Notes: generated by a model from the sequence alone, not told the origin. DNA of 64,000 nucleotides from Furcasterigmium furcatum (GCA_001599815.1 BCIA01000001.1:4406934-4470933), one strand, 5' to 3'. Shown: positions 1 through 11,774, counted from the stretch's first letter. Made by a program: numbers and translations.

Positions 1-773
1 TGGGCCGTCTGGTCTTCCAGAACCTGCAGCGCGTGATATCCTACCTCCTCCCCGCAGGAAGCTGCTCAGAGATCTGGCCCGTCCTCCTCAACGTCTTTTT
101 CGGCGTCCCCCTGCCGCTAAGCGTGTTCTTGATGATCATCATCTGTGTCTTCACCGATCTGTTCCTGTCGCTCTCTCTGATCATGGAGAAGCAGGAGTTC
201 GACCTTCTGTCGCTCCCACCAAGAAATGCCAGGCGCGACCACCTCATCACTCTCAAGATCTACGCCCACGCATATCTGTTCACGGGCTGCATGGAGACGG
301 TTGCAGCACACTCCATGTACTTCCTGTATCTGTACAGGCACGCCGGCATCCCAGTGCGAAGCCTCTTCTTTCTGTTCGAAGGATGGTCCGATGGCTTCCA
401 TGGGTACACCGCGGAGGAGCTGGCTCGGTTCAACGCCACCGGCCAGTGCGTGTATTTTGTCACGCTCGTCTTCCTGCAGTGGGGGAACATCCTCGCCGTA
501 CGCAACCGACGCCTCAGCATCGTGCAATCTGATCCCGTCACCAAGCCTCGCCGCAACCCCTGGTTGATCCTGAGCGCCCTCATCAGCCTGGCCATTGCCG
601 TCTTTGTCACCGAGGTGCCCGGGATTCAGAACCTGTTTGGGACGGCCTCAGTGCCGATCGAGTTCTGGCTGATCCCGTTACCAATGTCCCTGGGCATTCT
701 GCTCATGGACGAGATCCGGAAGCTGCTTGTGAGAGTGTTCCCGAAGGGCCCCATTGCTAGGGTGGCCTGGTAA
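1..773 (+). CDS. P-type cation ATPase (Na+/K+-ATPase alpha-like), 3' end only
   Basis: Partial gene that begins left of the window; the reading frame enters at base 3 and stops with TAA at 771-773, giving about 256 C-terminal residues. It starts in the segment linking the P/N domains to M5 (GRLVFQNLQR) and continues with the M5-M6 signature CVFTDLFLSLSLIMEK and the following LPPR loop. The rest is the cation-ATPase C-terminal domain with M7-M10 and the type-IIC-like stretch VYFVTLVFLQWGN. These are established marks of animal- and fungal-type Na+/K+ or H+/K+ pumps of the plasma membrane, which use ATP to move cations. The catalytic Asp and nucleotide-binding region lie outside the window, so ion specificity cannot be judged. 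The codons around 33 are internal and are not a start. Confidence 0.9.
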   Translation, partial: GRLVFQNLQRVISYLLPAGSCSEIWPVLLNVFFGVPLPLSVFLMIIICVFTDLFLSLSLIMEKQEFDLLSLPPRNARRDHLITLKIYAHAYLFTGCMETVAAHSMYFLYLYRHAGIPVRSLFFLFEGWSDGFHGYTAEELARFNATGQCVYFVTLVFLQWGNILAVRNRRLSIVQSDPVTKPRRNPWLILSALISLAIAVFVTEVPGIQNLFGTASVPIEFWLIPLPMSLGILLMDEIRKLLVRVFPKGPIARVAW

Positions 774-1597
774 ACAAATTCTGGAATGCTTGAGATACCC
801 GCCGGTGACGCCCGTTCCCGGGCCCTGGGGGAAGAGCTGGGAGCTTCAAACCATCTTCGTCAACATTGCGCAGCTGACTCGAAGACATCCGACGAGGTCG
901 CAGGTAGGGTAGACCAACTTCAAAGTCCATCAATAGATTTCTCCTGCTGCCTACCTGTCTGCATCGCACTTCATGCCATCTAATATGACAAACCGCCTCC
1001 GTGCACCGGTCCAACGCATTCTTCACGATCGTCTCCGTGAAGAAATCTCTCTTCTTCAAGCCCACAAACCACTGCTGTCCCCACAGGCGACCATACCGGC
1101 GCGGTTCTTTGCTCGAGGGAGATATTCTGGGCACTTGATGTCGAAACTCACCAAACCGGAGTGATCGAAATGTTACGTGCTGCATGTGGGCATTCTTACT
1201 GACAGAGGGACTCGGGTTGGGTGATAAATCTAGTAAGCTTTACACAATCGATCCCTAGGTGGGTTCTAATGAAGACTTAGATTAACCACTCGAGTCGCTA
1301 AGGTAGGTAAAGACTGCTGAGTAGGAACCCTTTCGTCCTAACATAATCATCTCCTTCAGCCGTGATCCATTTCTTGTCACATGCATGTCCCCCCGCGTGA
1401 CCCGCTGTCTCTTATCAATCCTTCTTCTGTCATGTGTCCGCGCTGTCCAGTGACTGTTGGTTCTTGTTGACCTGGGCGTTACACCTAGACAACAAGACAT
1501 TGTCTAGCGAAGAGCCCCAGAGCGCTCAGGACATATGGCCAGCTCAAAGCTACTCCATCTCTTGAACAATACTTGTGTTCATGATATCATCGAACCA
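774..1597. other. Intergenic, convergent 3' ends
   Basis: Space between the 3' ends of the ATPase gene and the small secreted protein gene. Open frames here on both strands have no recognisable domain or signal peptide. I see nothing beyond the two 3' UTRs. Confidence 0.6.
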
Positions 1598-2040
1598 CTA
1601 GCATGAGTTGCGGAAGGAATAGATGTGGTCGTTCAGGAAGTGTGGAACGGTCGCTGCTCGGGTCGTCTGGACCCATTTGGCCCCTTTGCAGTCCCTCTCG
1701 CTGTAGTCCAGACATGATTAGAGAAATCAATAGATGGAGAGCCTTACAAAGGTCGTCTGAAGACTTACCGGTAGAACGTAGTGCAGCCCCACCTAGGGGA
1801 ATCGACAGAGCTGGCCTTGTTACGCATCCCGTGGGCAGAGGGCGCAAAGTTCCCTGTGCGTCTAGGTGAGTGGTGCAAATTCTGCCCTCAGGCCAGGAGG
1901 GGAAGTATACAGCATTTGCCATCAGTGGGAGCGTTCGTATGAGACGCGGCGCCTCCGAAGTTGGCGTGCTCGAAGAGCCAAAAGTGTCTGGCAGACGCCG
2001 CAGAGGCAAGAGCAGCGGTGACGAGAAGCGAGATCTTCAT
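1598..2040 (-). CDS. Small secreted protein, beta/gamma-crystallin-like
   Basis: Three exons give 105 residues: 2040-1911, 1853-1769 and 1700-1598. Both introns are GT-AG (57 and 68 nt). The ATG at 2040 opens a clear signal peptide (MKISLLVTAALASAASA), and the mature protein is about 88 residues. It has WLFEHANFGG early, a KASSV segment, GCTTFYRERDCKG in the middle and a YSFRNSC end, with four cysteines at 43, 67, 76 and 105. The spacing of aromatic-x(n)-NFGG and the later Tyr/Phe-rich strand resembles one beta/gamma-crystallin-type motif pair seen in small fungal secreted proteins. That resemblance is my reading and was not tested by a search. A TATAAC element lies at 2150-2145, about 110 bp upstream. 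It could be a structural cell-surface protein or a candidate effector. Confidence 0.75.
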
Positions 2041-2912
2041 GGTGTGCAGCTTGTGATGGAGTCAGGAGGGAGTGATACTGAAGCTGATGATGGACAAAAA
2101 GGCGAGGCAAGCTGTGGGTGAGACCCCTTGAGCTGGAAGCACCCGTTATATGTGCTCAATCTCGACTCTCCCGCTGCCAGTTCCGAGGTTCACTGCGAGC
2201 CAGATATAGAGTAGTTAGGACGGCTGCGCGCGTTAAGATGACCAGTCTTCATTGGTGGTCCGTACGACGAAGATATCCACATACGCACTGTCAGGTAAGC
2301 TGACCGAGACTAGGGGGTGAGAACTTTCATTTCAGCTGTCAGTACCACCCAGGTCTTGCTCGACGGGCCATCGGGGAACTCCCAGGTTGCGGTGACTCTC
2401 CTTCGCGACGACACCTCGCCCAGTATTGCATCGTCATCATGCCAATTGTGCCATCTTCGGCACCCAGGAAAGCGACGCCGCCATACGTGACCGATGACTT
2501 TGACCAATGGCGTGTTGAACAGAAAGGAGCGACAGGGTAAGAACGTAGGTGTTAAGGCTAAGTTCATAGCCTGACAGGGATTCCCGGTGAATGCTAAGAT
2601 ATATAGCCACTTCTGCTTCCATGGCAACGTGGCTGTATATAAAACAAAGTTTATAGGTATAGTTCTTCCCATCATTACCTCCCTGTCGGTGAGTAGGGCT
2701 AGGCAACCCAGGCAGTTCAACTATTGTATCACATCATAGTAAATTTAGACAAGAATGAAAGACCCTCGTAGTCTTTCCATGGTCATCACCGGCTACCTAC
2801 CTCCCAGGGGCTCCCGGCACACCCGGCAGCCCCTCCACCCGTCCGACACGCCTACAAATAGAACAATCGCACCAAGTGTTCCAATGCCGCCATTTGCCCC
2901 GACTTCCAGTCC
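2041..2912. other. Intergenic between two minus-strand genes
   Basis: Holds the promoter of the small secreted protein and the 3' region of the amino-acid permease. A TATA-like run lies near 2635 on the plus strand, but no convincing gene follows it. Open frames at 2310-2720 lack an ATG start and domain features. Confidence 0.5.
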
Positions 2913-4789
2913 TTAGAACACCCAAGACAGGACCCTGACATAGAACCACTTGAACGGGTTCATCTTCTTCGTTTGATCTTCCGCCTCGCGAGCTGCTCTT
3001 TCGGCCAAGAATTCTTCCTCCTCTCGATCGATGATTTCCTTTCCGCTGAAGAAGTCCGCCTCGTCTGACTTGACCCTGGTGCTCTTGGTGAACAGCTTGT
3101 GACCAATGAACAACCCGAAGAAGACAGGGATGCCGAGGTAGCCAGTTATGAAGGTCTTGTACTTGTTGACGCCAAAGGGCTCCTGGTTCCACCGAGTGAA
3201 CACGTCGTAGTTCTTCGTCAGTGCGACGATGGCGCAGATGAAAAGAGCAACATATGAGCCCCAGATGCCCAATGGTGCCACGAACGGCATCATGTCATTA
3301 GTAAGGCCCTGCCTCTTACGTGCCCGGCTCCAGAAGATATGGGACAGCAGGATAGAAATCCACGTGAGAAGGCCCAGGATGCTCGTCAGGTTGACAAAGT
3401 ACCCGAAAACGACCGTGGACGAGTCCGAGACGTTCATAAAGGCGAGGAGGCAGAATAGAGCGGAGGTTCCCAAAGCGTAAAGAGGAACACCCTTGCTGTT
3501 GGTCCTCTTGAAAATCGCGGGCGCCTTTCCATCCGAAGAAAGGGCGTAGAGAGTGCGACTGGCGATATACAGATCCGTATTGCATGCCGAGAAGATGAAT
3601 ACCAGGATGCAGCCATTGATGATGTGAGGGAAAACCTCGACACCAGCGAGCACGGCTGCCACGACGAATGGCGATGCAGCAGCGCTGGTCTTGGCCTTAG
3701 TCGCAAAGGCGAGCTCTTCGGAGTCGAACGGGACCAGCATTCCAACGAGAAGGGAGCTAAGGCAGTAAAAAAAGGCGATGCGATAGAAGGTGAGCTTGAT
3801 GGCCTTCGGAATCGTCTTTCGTGGGTTCTGGGCCTCTGCAACTGTGATGCCGACGAGTTCGGTCCCAAGGTATGCAAACACAGCATTGATCATGCTTGAC
3901 CAGAAGCCGAGGAATCGGCCAAGATCTCCAGTGTCGATATACTCCCGGAAGGCACTGTATCAAGCTCATGTCAGCTGTCGGACTCGAGCTATGGAAGACT
4001 GTGGGAGAAAGCTTACCCTGGATTGCTCCAGTAACGGAATCCTTTGCGATCATGGTCAGGTCCACCGCCGAGGGCGAGAACGAGGGCAAAGATCATAAGA
4101 CCGATCATGACCAGAATCTTAAAGCTGGACAGCCAGAATTCAACCTCTCCAAAGTACTTGATCCCTAGCAGGTTGATGACGAGGATCACCACGAGGAAAA
4201 TCGCGATAAAGACGCCCGGGTTGACGGTCTCTCGAGGCAGCCAAAATTGGATGACAAGTGCAGCCGCCGTGAGTTGGTTCGGGGTGAGAATGATGTATTT
4301 GAACCAGAGGCTGGCAAAGAGGTCAGCACCAATATCAGCCAGCGCGGGGTGACCTTCAGGGGTCATGCGTGGAGAGAGAGAACTTCTGACTTACGTCCAT
4401 CCGAGAGCAAAACCAAGCGACGGGTGACAGAAACGGGTGGCGTAGCCTGTAAAGCCCGAAGACATCGGGAGCCAGGCGGCCATTTCTCCAAGAGCTCCCA
4501 TGACGAGATAGACAATGAAGCCAATGGACACGTAAGAGATGAAGACCGAACCGGGGCCGGCCTGCGCGAGTGCTCGCCCGGTGCCGATGATGAGGCCAGT
4601 GCCGAGAGCACCACCAATTGCTATCATGCTAACATGACGAGCCTGTAGGCCTCGATGCAGCTGCGAAGCAGGATCGGACTCGATGCCCTGGACATTGACG
4701 GCTTTGATGGACTCCGGACGGCTGACACTGACGGCCTTTTCAATGTTGTCGAGGCCGCCGGAGGCCGACGGCGTCTCTGGCGAATTCAT
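2913..4789 (-). CDS. Amino-acid permease (AAT/GAP family, Dip5-like)
   Basis: Three exons (4789-4395, 4310-4017, 3954-2913) encode 576 residues. The introns are 84 and 62 nt, and the frame joins as WTLWFKYI and NPGAFREY. I chose the first in-frame ATG (4789); the frame is open further upstream but only with a TTG. A charged cytosolic N-terminus leads into the family signature GGALGTGLIIGTG at about residues 58-70, then roughly twelve membrane segments and a charged Glu/Lys-rich C-tail. WFKYIILTPNQL and AYLGTELVGITVAEAQNPRK are typical of yeast-type amino-acid permeases (AAT/YAT family) that import amino acids across the plasma membrane by proton symport. The closest recognisable type is the dicarboxylic amino-acid permease Dip5. 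It is divergent from the Zn2Cys6 gene at 5377, which suggests joint regulation. Confidence 0.93.
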
Positions 4790-5376
4790 GCTGAGTGTTG
4801 CGACAGAAGATGTGGTAGTGCGCGGTTCAGAACCCTCTGGGAGACTGTCTTCTGGAAACAAGGCGGGCTACTGGGAGCAGCGGGCATAATTCGTTTATAT
4901 ACTCTACTTATCTGAACGTGGCGGCTCTCCGCTCTGTTGTCGTCCGCACGAGACAACTTGAAGCCACCGCGATAGTATTCATGGATAGCCACCCCGGTTT
5001 TCTCAGAGATAAGGCGTTCCGGATCTGAACGGGCGCTGTTCCCTTGGACAACTTTGCACATACTTGCCTGTGAGCGCCCGAGTTGCCCCTAGAGCACGGG
5101 GACCGGGGTCACAGCGTGTTACTCCGGCTGTTATCGGGCAATCATCTCACTAGCAGTGATCTCGTCGGCAATCTCGAGAGACCTTATTGGTACGTCGAGT
5201 CAGGAGTGCCTTCGATAAGAGGACGGTCGGCTATCAGTCCACATCCCCACCTCCAGCGACATCGGGGACCGTGAGGTCCCTCCAGTCCGGTTTCACGGAT
5301 ATTTGGCGAGCAACTCCATAACCAAGGCTTCGCGGAGGAATCGCCATCACATCCCACCCGCCGATGACCAACCAGG
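4790..5376. promoter_or_regulatory. Shared divergent promoter: permease / Zn2Cys6 regulator
   Basis: A 587 bp space between two outward-facing genes. It must hold both promoters. A TATA-like stretch (gtttatatac) lies near 4892-4902. CGG and CCG triplets that could serve Zn2Cys6 binding are scattered, but no clean inverted pair stands out. Confidence 0.5.
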
Positions 5377-7215
5377 ATGACAAGTCACGAGACCACAGGC
5401 GACTACGTCGGGGCCTTCGGCAATCGGAGCGGCCCACGGACCACGACGGGCTGTCGAACCTGCCGACTGAAGAAGGTGAAGTGTGACGAGACTCGACCCA
5501 TCTGCCAACGCTGCGCTCGGCTATCGAGGATATGCGACTGGACCGTTCTCCCCCGCAAACGACCTTCAGATGTCTGGCGACAGGCGAGGTACAGGCCTCT
5601 CATACCCCCCCACGCCGCCACCGCGGCCGCGGAGAATGCGCGGCATGATGCGCCTTGGGGGCCGTCACCAGCAGCAGACGCTGTTCCCACGCCAGCCGTC
5701 TCGACACCGACCTGCCCCCCGAGCCCGGATGATGGGCTCCTTGGGGGTGGTTACGTATTGAAGCATCATCTATCGAATGCACTCGGCCGTTCAGCTCTGT
5801 TGAGCCCGTTCCTCGGCGGTTCAGCCACGTTACCATGCGGGCTCCACGTGGGCCAGCAAGACCATGAGGCCATCTTCCTCTACAAGACGTGGTTTGCCAG
5901 CTCAGTAGACACAAAACACACCGAATACTCAGTGCCAGCCATTGTGCTACGGACCATCATTTCGGAACCGGCCGGGATGCACATGGTGCTTGCTATCGGC
6001 CGACAACTCCTCAGGCCGCAAAGATTCGGTCACGGCATTCAAGGTAGCGGTCTCGGCGGCGATGGAAACCATGCTCTCGTCGCCATGGAGCACTACGGCC
6101 AAGCGCTGCGCCTCCTGAGCGAGCTCATGCTCAAACGTGGCTCTTCCCTTGGCTTGGACATTGCTCTGGCGACTCTGTGGCTCATGATCGTGTATGAGCA
6201 AAGGTTTGGCGAGAAGCCGATCCAAGCTGTCAGAGCCCACCTTGATGGAGCGCTGTCAATTTTGACTACAGTCAACCTTCGTTGGATGTTGAAGGTACCC
6301 GGCAGAGGAGACAGAGCCACTCAATCCCAACGCGCCGCTGGAGACCACGAGCAACATGAATCCGGGCTATCGTGTCTCGGGGCCCGGCTTCTGGTATGGC
6401 TTCTAGGCCTTGATGCGCGAGCGGCCACTTTTGGTCAAGGAGGAGCTCTCAATAAGGCCATTGCTCGGTGTCTCGGCATCGACCATCTTAAGGAAGCTGT
6501 CGACGACTGGTTCTGCACCCTCTCGTCCGTATATGAGAGATCAGCACCGCTCTTTCGGGTTACCTGGGGCCCTGCATACCCAACAACGGAAATCCTGTAC
6601 GACATACGGCATAAAGAGATCTTCGACCTCTTCCGCGACTGTTCGCAACTCCGGCTCATGGTGTCGGAGATACACCAGACAACTGACACAGCGACAAGGC
6701 AAGCGAGGATATCAGCCACGAAAAAGAAGCTGCGAGACTTGGAACAGCAACATGCAGACTTGTTCAGCGTGGCCTCCATGATGCCCGCATCGGTGACGGA
6801 TATCGGCGAAGAGCTCACCATGACCCTCTGCTGGGTGATGCCGCACTACCAGGCCAGCGTCCTCGATTTCCTCCACGCCCGCGGACATCAAGGAGCGGAC
6901 GATCAGCGAAGGCTCGCAGCAGCCCGAGATATTCTAAAGCTCGCGATCTACGGGTACCACAAACAAGGCACCCCGGCCCTGGTGCGCGTGGCCTGGCCGC
7001 TCTTCATGGCTGGTCTGGAGACGCCCGATCTGTTCCAGCAGGACTGGATCGTGGACCGCTTCAAGGAGCTTGGGTCGTATGGCAGGAGCTATCAAACAGC
7101 AGCTGATGTTCTTGAAAAATTGCATGCGACCCGGAGATCAGATGCCACAAAGAATACGGAACCGAACACTGCCGTTCTGAAAGAAACCTTGTCGTCGGGG
7201 GCGTTTTTTATTTGA
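5377..7215 (+). CDS. Zn2Cys6 fungal transcription factor
   Basis: Single exon of 612 residues from ATG 5377. The binuclear zinc cluster is complete at residues 26-53, with Cys at 26, 29, 36, 43, 46 and 53 (spacing CX2CX6CX6CX2CX6C), the GAL4-type DNA-binding domain. A basic linker follows. The remaining ~500 residues are a mostly helical fungal-specific regulatory region of the Fungal_trans_2 kind, with FLYKTWFASSVDTKHTEYS and a later RARLEQQ-type helical stretch; no coiled coil is obvious. It acts in the nucleus. It sits between the divergent permease and a convergent MFS exporter, so a pathway-specific role for these transport genes is likely but inferred. An out-of-frame ATG at 5364 precedes the start and might act as a short uORF. 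Confidence 0.93.
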   Translation: MTSHETTGDYVGAFGNRSGPRTTTGCRTCRLKKVKCDETRPICQRCARLSRICDWTVLPRKRPSDVWRQARYRPLIPPHAATAAAENARHDAPWGPSPAADAVPTPAVSTPTCPPSPDDGLLGGGYVLKHHLSNALGRSALLSPFLGGSATLPCGLHVGQQDHEAIFLYKTWFASSVDTKHTEYSVPAIVLRTIISEPAGMHMVLAIGRQLLRPQRFGHGIQGSGLGGDGNHALVAMEHYGQALRLLSELMLKRGSSLGLDIALATLWLMIVYEQRFGEKPIQAVRAHLDGALSILTTVNLRWMLKVPGRGDRATQSQRAAGDHEQHESGLSCLGARLLVWLLGLDARAATFGQGGALNKAIARCLGIDHLKEAVDDWFCTLSSVYERSAPLFRVTWGPAYPTTEILYDIRHKEIFDLFRDCSQLRLMVSEIHQTTDTATRQARISATKKKLRDLEQQHADLFSVASMMPASVTDIGEELTMTLCWVMPHYQASVLDFLHARGHQGADDQRRLAAARDILKLAIYGYHKQGTPALVRVAWPLFMAGLETPDLFQQDWIVDRFKELGSYGRSYQTAADVLEKLHATRRSDATKNTEPNTAVLKETLSSGAFFI

Positions 7216-7482
7216 GGATAGGCGTTCTTTTTGCTCAGTACTCCAGGAGTAGATGAATGAATGTATGGAATTTTTCGTGGTATCTGGATTCATAACTTGT
7301 ATAGCATCTCGGACCGAACGACGAGCACTTGGAATGTTGAGACAAATAGAGAAGACTACGGGTGGTCTTGTTGCTATTGATACATGTTTGAGGGATGAGT
7401 GAGCGGCCAGATCGCTTGGTTTTGTGACCATACATACTACATACGAAAGCGCTGCCGCATGCTCCCCGATACTGTATCGCCA

Positions 7483-9322
7483 CTACGCTCCTTTGAGATG
7501 CTGGTTCATCTCCTTCCTCCATGTTGTGCCGTATTTATACATGAGGAGCACGACCACTGCCAATGACAACAGCCAAATGCTCACCACGGTCATGACCCAG
7601 CCGTTCCCAATGCTTTCTAACCACGGTATTGTGGCTAAAGAAGCCGCGAAGGCGATCGTATTCCGACACAGATTGTTGATCGCGACACCCGAGGCGGATC
7701 GCCCTGGCATAAACTCCGTGAGCATGGTCGTGGAAACGGATATGAGCAGAAAGCTGGCAAATCCCAGAAGCAAGCACGGAGCGAGCTGGAAGTTCATGTA
7801 ATCGTCAGCACTGGTTCTCAACTTCCGAGGTGGTGCAGAGATCCAACTTACCACAATCGCCCATATCAAATGATGCTGAGCTGCCCAACCATACCATATC
7901 ATCATCGCCGGATACAGCACAAGTCCAAGCCAGACGTTCTCCCTCATTCGATCTTCCGGGAGATATATCAGTTTACCGCCAGCGTCATAACGCTTCTTTC
8001 TCAACGCATGCGTGTGCATTATCCTGTCCATCCACGGCCCTCCCACCAACCCCGCTACCAAGAACCCGAGAGATGCAGGGGCGAAAACGAAGCCGATCGC
8101 CCAAGTTTCAAAGTTGTAAGGAGCGGTGCTGAACGTGTACTCCAGGCTGATGTTCATGAAGTAGAGGGCCCCGAAACTGACACTCTGGAGGTACACCGTC
8201 AGTGCGACGGGCGGGAATCTGAGGTACGCCAAGAGCTTTAGAGGGTCGATGAATATGGATTTCATCATGGACAAGCACGAAGAAACCCGTGCTGCTATTG
8301 CTTTGCCACTCAAATCCTGAGTCCTCTTCTCTGCTTCAGGCTGGGAGGTTGCTGGTTCCGGAATCGTCTGCGAACGTCTGGCCATGGGGGCTGAGGTCTC
8401 GGGAAGCGTGAAGATCACGAGTACGACCATAATAACTGCCGAGGAAACCTTAGCACGTTGTCGAATTCCACTAAAGCAAATGCGCGTGCGGCGGGTGAAT
8501 AATGTGGATGCTGGGAATTGGACTTACACCCGTAAATCCCCAGGAACCAGAGGGTGCTCCTCCATCCCAGACCTTGACTGAGGCCGCCACCGACCAGTGG
8601 TGCAACAAGCGGTCCGCACAATGGTCCTAGCAGGTAATATGTCATTGCTGTGCCACGCTCTTTGGGTTCCCAGATGTCCGCAATAGTGCCTGCTCCGACC
8701 GACAACGCCGCCGAGGCAACACCGCCCGTCAGGAAGCGCATCACCAGGAACATGGAAATGTTTGGGGAAACCGCAGAGAGAACACCGAACACCATGAGAC
8801 CGGCGTTGGAAATGATGTATATGGACCGCCTGCCGAACATCTCGGACGAGGACGACCACCAGAGCGGGAAGATGGCCATGGCCAGCATGTAGATGGAAAG
8901 ACTGAGACTTGAGACCGTCGGGGTTGTCCCATAGCTCTCGGCAATGGAGCTGAGCACAGCTGGAGGTGTCGAAGTTAGTCTCGCTTTCCACATAGAGCTG
9001 TCGAGGATGCAGGGCAGTGCCGTGCTGCCTCGTGAAAGGGCTGATACTTACGGAGGATGATTGCACTACCGAAAGGCCCGACCGCACCACAGAGGGCAAC
9101 GATGGCCGTGATGGCCCATTTCTCCCGCTTCGTTTTGTTTGTGCCAATCTCCGTTTCTGGGATGATACTGAGTCCTGCCAGTAACCCCCGACGCTGAGAT
9201 CGCTGTACCACCAAACGTGCGGGCGGCGCTGACACGGCAGGCTCTGGTGGCGGCGCTTCAGGGCGTTCAGTATCCGGCGCTATAGCCACAGGTGGGCTGC
9301 TCCCTGGTGCCGGGGTTTCCAT
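7483..9322 (-). CDS. MFS multidrug-type exporter (DHA1)
   Basis: Four exons (9322-9052, 8959-8528, 8435-7852, 7785-7483) encode 529 residues. The third intron (66 nt) is a multiple of three without stops, but its GTAAGT donor, CTGAC branch and CAG acceptor, and the better join IWAIVLAPCLLLGF, argue that it is removed. A long Pro/Ala-rich cytosolic N-terminus precedes TM1. Motif A-like SEMFGRRSIYIIS follows TM2, and motif C-like GPLCGPLVAPLVGGGLSQ lies in TM5. A central loop with GGKLIYLPEDR separates the halves. These are features of fungal 12-TM drug:H+ antiporters of the DHA1/Flr1-Tpo1 type in the plasma membrane. The substrate is unknown. It shares a divergent promoter with the aminotransferase gene at 9836. 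Confidence 0.92.
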
Positions 9323-9835
9323 TTCGAACGCTGGTGTGTTGCTTGGATCTGGGACTTTGGCTGCAACATTGGACTGCCAACGGGTCAGTCAAGTCAAGAT
9401 ATCTCTGACCTTTCTTGTCCGCGGTTCAACGATAGTAGGAAACCCATCACGCCGCAAAAAATATCTACCATCGTCGAAATCATCTCTTCGTGTAAGCATT
9501 CTGCATCCCCGTCGTGATTCGTGATAGCCGACATCAAAGTGCCAAGAGCACAGGGCCCCGCGTCGGGACCGGAGGCACACGCTGGCAGGTCGCGGGCCCA
9601 TACTTGATAGCCGATAGAGCCCCTGAAGCGGGGCCCGATAGCCGACCCTGGCCGCCCCGTCGAGAAGGACCGACGGAACCCGCACGGGGGGCTTCCGCAC
9701 CGGGTAGATGTGCCATGAATGAAAAGTCCTTCGCAAAGAAAATCGAACGACGTCCACTCAATCCCAGTAATCGAGCTTCAAACTCGCCATTCACGCCTTA
9801 TCAGCATCTTCCTCTTGCCATCCTCAGCGATCACG
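9323..9835. promoter_or_regulatory. Shared divergent promoter: MFS exporter / aminotransferase
   Basis: A 513 bp space with both genes transcribed outward. A short hairpin, GCCCC-loop-GGGGC, lies near 9619-9633 and is flanked by two copies of GATAGCCGA-like sequence. Several CGG/CCG triplets occur, as expected for Zn2Cys6 binding, but no site can be assigned. Confidence 0.45.
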
Positions 9836-11159
9836 ATGGGATCTTGGTCTGATAGCGGTCCGGCCTCCCGCTTCTCTTCACTGCAACCGGTCCCCCTTGA
9901 CGGACCCTTTGCACTGGAAGCCGCGTTTCGAAAAGATGCCCACGAACCCAAAGTGAACCTGGGTATTGGGGCTTACCGAGACGACGAGGGTCAGCCATGG
10001 CAACTGGGTGCTGTCAAGAAGGTTCGTGAATCTAGCCCTCAAGTTAAAGCAACTATGCGAGGAAGAAAACATTAACAGCCCATAGGCACGAAGCAAAATT
10101 GCGGAAGATGTCTGGCTCCATGAATATCTTCCTCTCCACGGCGACGACAAATTCCTCGAGGCGTCCAAGAAGCTTTTATTCGGCCCCGGAATTCCCACGA
10201 CCGCCATCTCTTCCGTCCAAACCGTCTCTGGGACGGGAGCAAACAGCGTCGTTGCCAGATTGGCAGGCCAGTATCTCGCACCCAGCCAGGTCTGGTTCCC
10301 GGACCCTACCTGGGACAACCATTACAAGATCTGGGAAGACAATGCCCCAAACGCCCGACAGCGGCGATATCCTTACTACGACGCTTCTAGTCGACGTTTT
10401 GACTTTGAGGGCATGTTGACGACGCTCCGACGGGACTCGCTTGCAGGCGATGTCATCCTGCTGCACGCCTGTGCCCACAATCCGACAGGGCTTGATCCAA
10501 CCCAAGAGCAGTGGCAGCAGATCGCCCAAGTCTGCCTGGAGAAGAAGCTGTTCGTTGTATTCGATGTCGCTTATCAAGGCTTCGCGACGGGCGACTTGGA
10601 TCGAGATGCATGGGCCGTCAGACACTTCTGCTCCTTCCCTGAGCTTGAACTTGCAGCTTGCCAGTCCTTTTCCAAGAACCTCGGCCTATACGGTGAGCGT
10701 GCGGGCGCTCTTCACGTTGTCCCCTCCAGGGCGACATCAGACCCTGGGGTAGTAATGGGAGTCCGAAGCGCGCTTGTCGACATCCAGCGAGGGACCATCT
10801 CCATGGCACCCCGGTTTGGCTCTCAGGTGGCCAGCATGGTTATGGGCAGTGGTGATCTCCTTAAACTTTGGGAAGAGGACCTTGTGCGGATGAGCGGGCG
10901 CATCATAGGCATGCGGCAAGCCCTCTTCGAAGAACTGTTAAGACTCGGAACGCCAGGAGATTGGCGCCACATTGTTGAACAGTGCGGCATGTTCTCTTTT
11001 ACAGGGCTGAGTGCGGAGCAGGTGGAAACGATGCGGAAAGACTACCATGTATACATGTTGTCATCCGGCCGCATATCCGTCTGTGGTCTGACAAGTGCAA
11101 ACGTCCACTACGTAGCCGCAGCCATGGATGCTACTGTGAGGAAGGGCCTATCGGCTTGA
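9836..11159 (+). CDS. Aspartate aminotransferase-like PLP enzyme
   Basis: Two exons (9836-10021, 10086-11159) encode 419 residues, the normal length for class I AspAT. The 64-nt intron joins AVKK to ARSKIAED. Family landmarks appear in order: VNLGIGAYRDDEG, TVSGTGANS, HNPTG (Asn194), the PLP-N1-binding Asp222 in FDVAYQGFA, the Schiff-base Lys259 in QSFSKNLGLYGER, and the substrate-carboxylate Arg391 in SSGRISVCGLTSANV. It should transfer the amino group between an amino acid and a 2-oxo acid. No mitochondrial presequence is evident, so a cytosolic site is likely. A divergent, clustered copy of this enzyme is more likely a pathway-specific paralogue than the housekeeping one; that point is inference. 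The upstream in-frame codons before 9836 have no ATG that looks better. Confidence 0.92.
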
Positions 11160-11774
11160 GGTAGCAATTTAGAACCGTTCGTCCCGTAATTTGTCCTACT
11201 TCAGTCTTGTTTGATTGATTGTTGTTACCATCCATACGCTGTTGGTGTTGTTGACGCCATGCCGTGGTGAGGAGGTCCGCATAGAGTTTTCTGCCCTTGA
11301 CATGCGCTCAACAGAAAATCAGCATCCTCATGTGCAAGGTAAAACGGCAATAAATTTCATAGTAGATACTATGCCGCCGCCATTTGTGGAGATCACTCCA
11401 GGGCCGCATAGAATCTATCCGGGGTTCATGGATCCATTTCCATCCCCTCATTCCTTATCATGGCCAGGGACCGGGCTGGAAAACCTTTATGACCCAGGGG
11501 CGGCTATCACATGCAGGCGGCTGCAAAACCTATTATCTTCGATAGCCGACCGAACTAGTTCGCGCACGCGAATGCAAGATAGTAGATGTTGGTTCTTATC
11601 CTGATTTCCGTCCCCTCGCTATCAGTCGACTTTGGGCGTTCTTATCAAAGCTCCTCATGACTTTTCAAACTGTCGAGCTTACTATATAGTATAAATGTGA
11701 CTCCTCGGCCTGCTGAAATTGAAATACTATTTCTCATAACTAAACGTAATCAGCAACACAGTACCGACACCGAC
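11160..11774. other. Intergenic, promoter of M20 gene
   Basis: Nothing coding is recognised. A TATA-like element (tataaatg, 11690-11697) sits about 80 bp upstream of the M20 start. Confidence 0.55.

Noticed and set aside
757..1185. 142-residue minus-strand frame with ATG
   Set aside because: Overlaps the ATPase 3' end, has no signal peptide or motif, and an Arg/Pro-rich composition.
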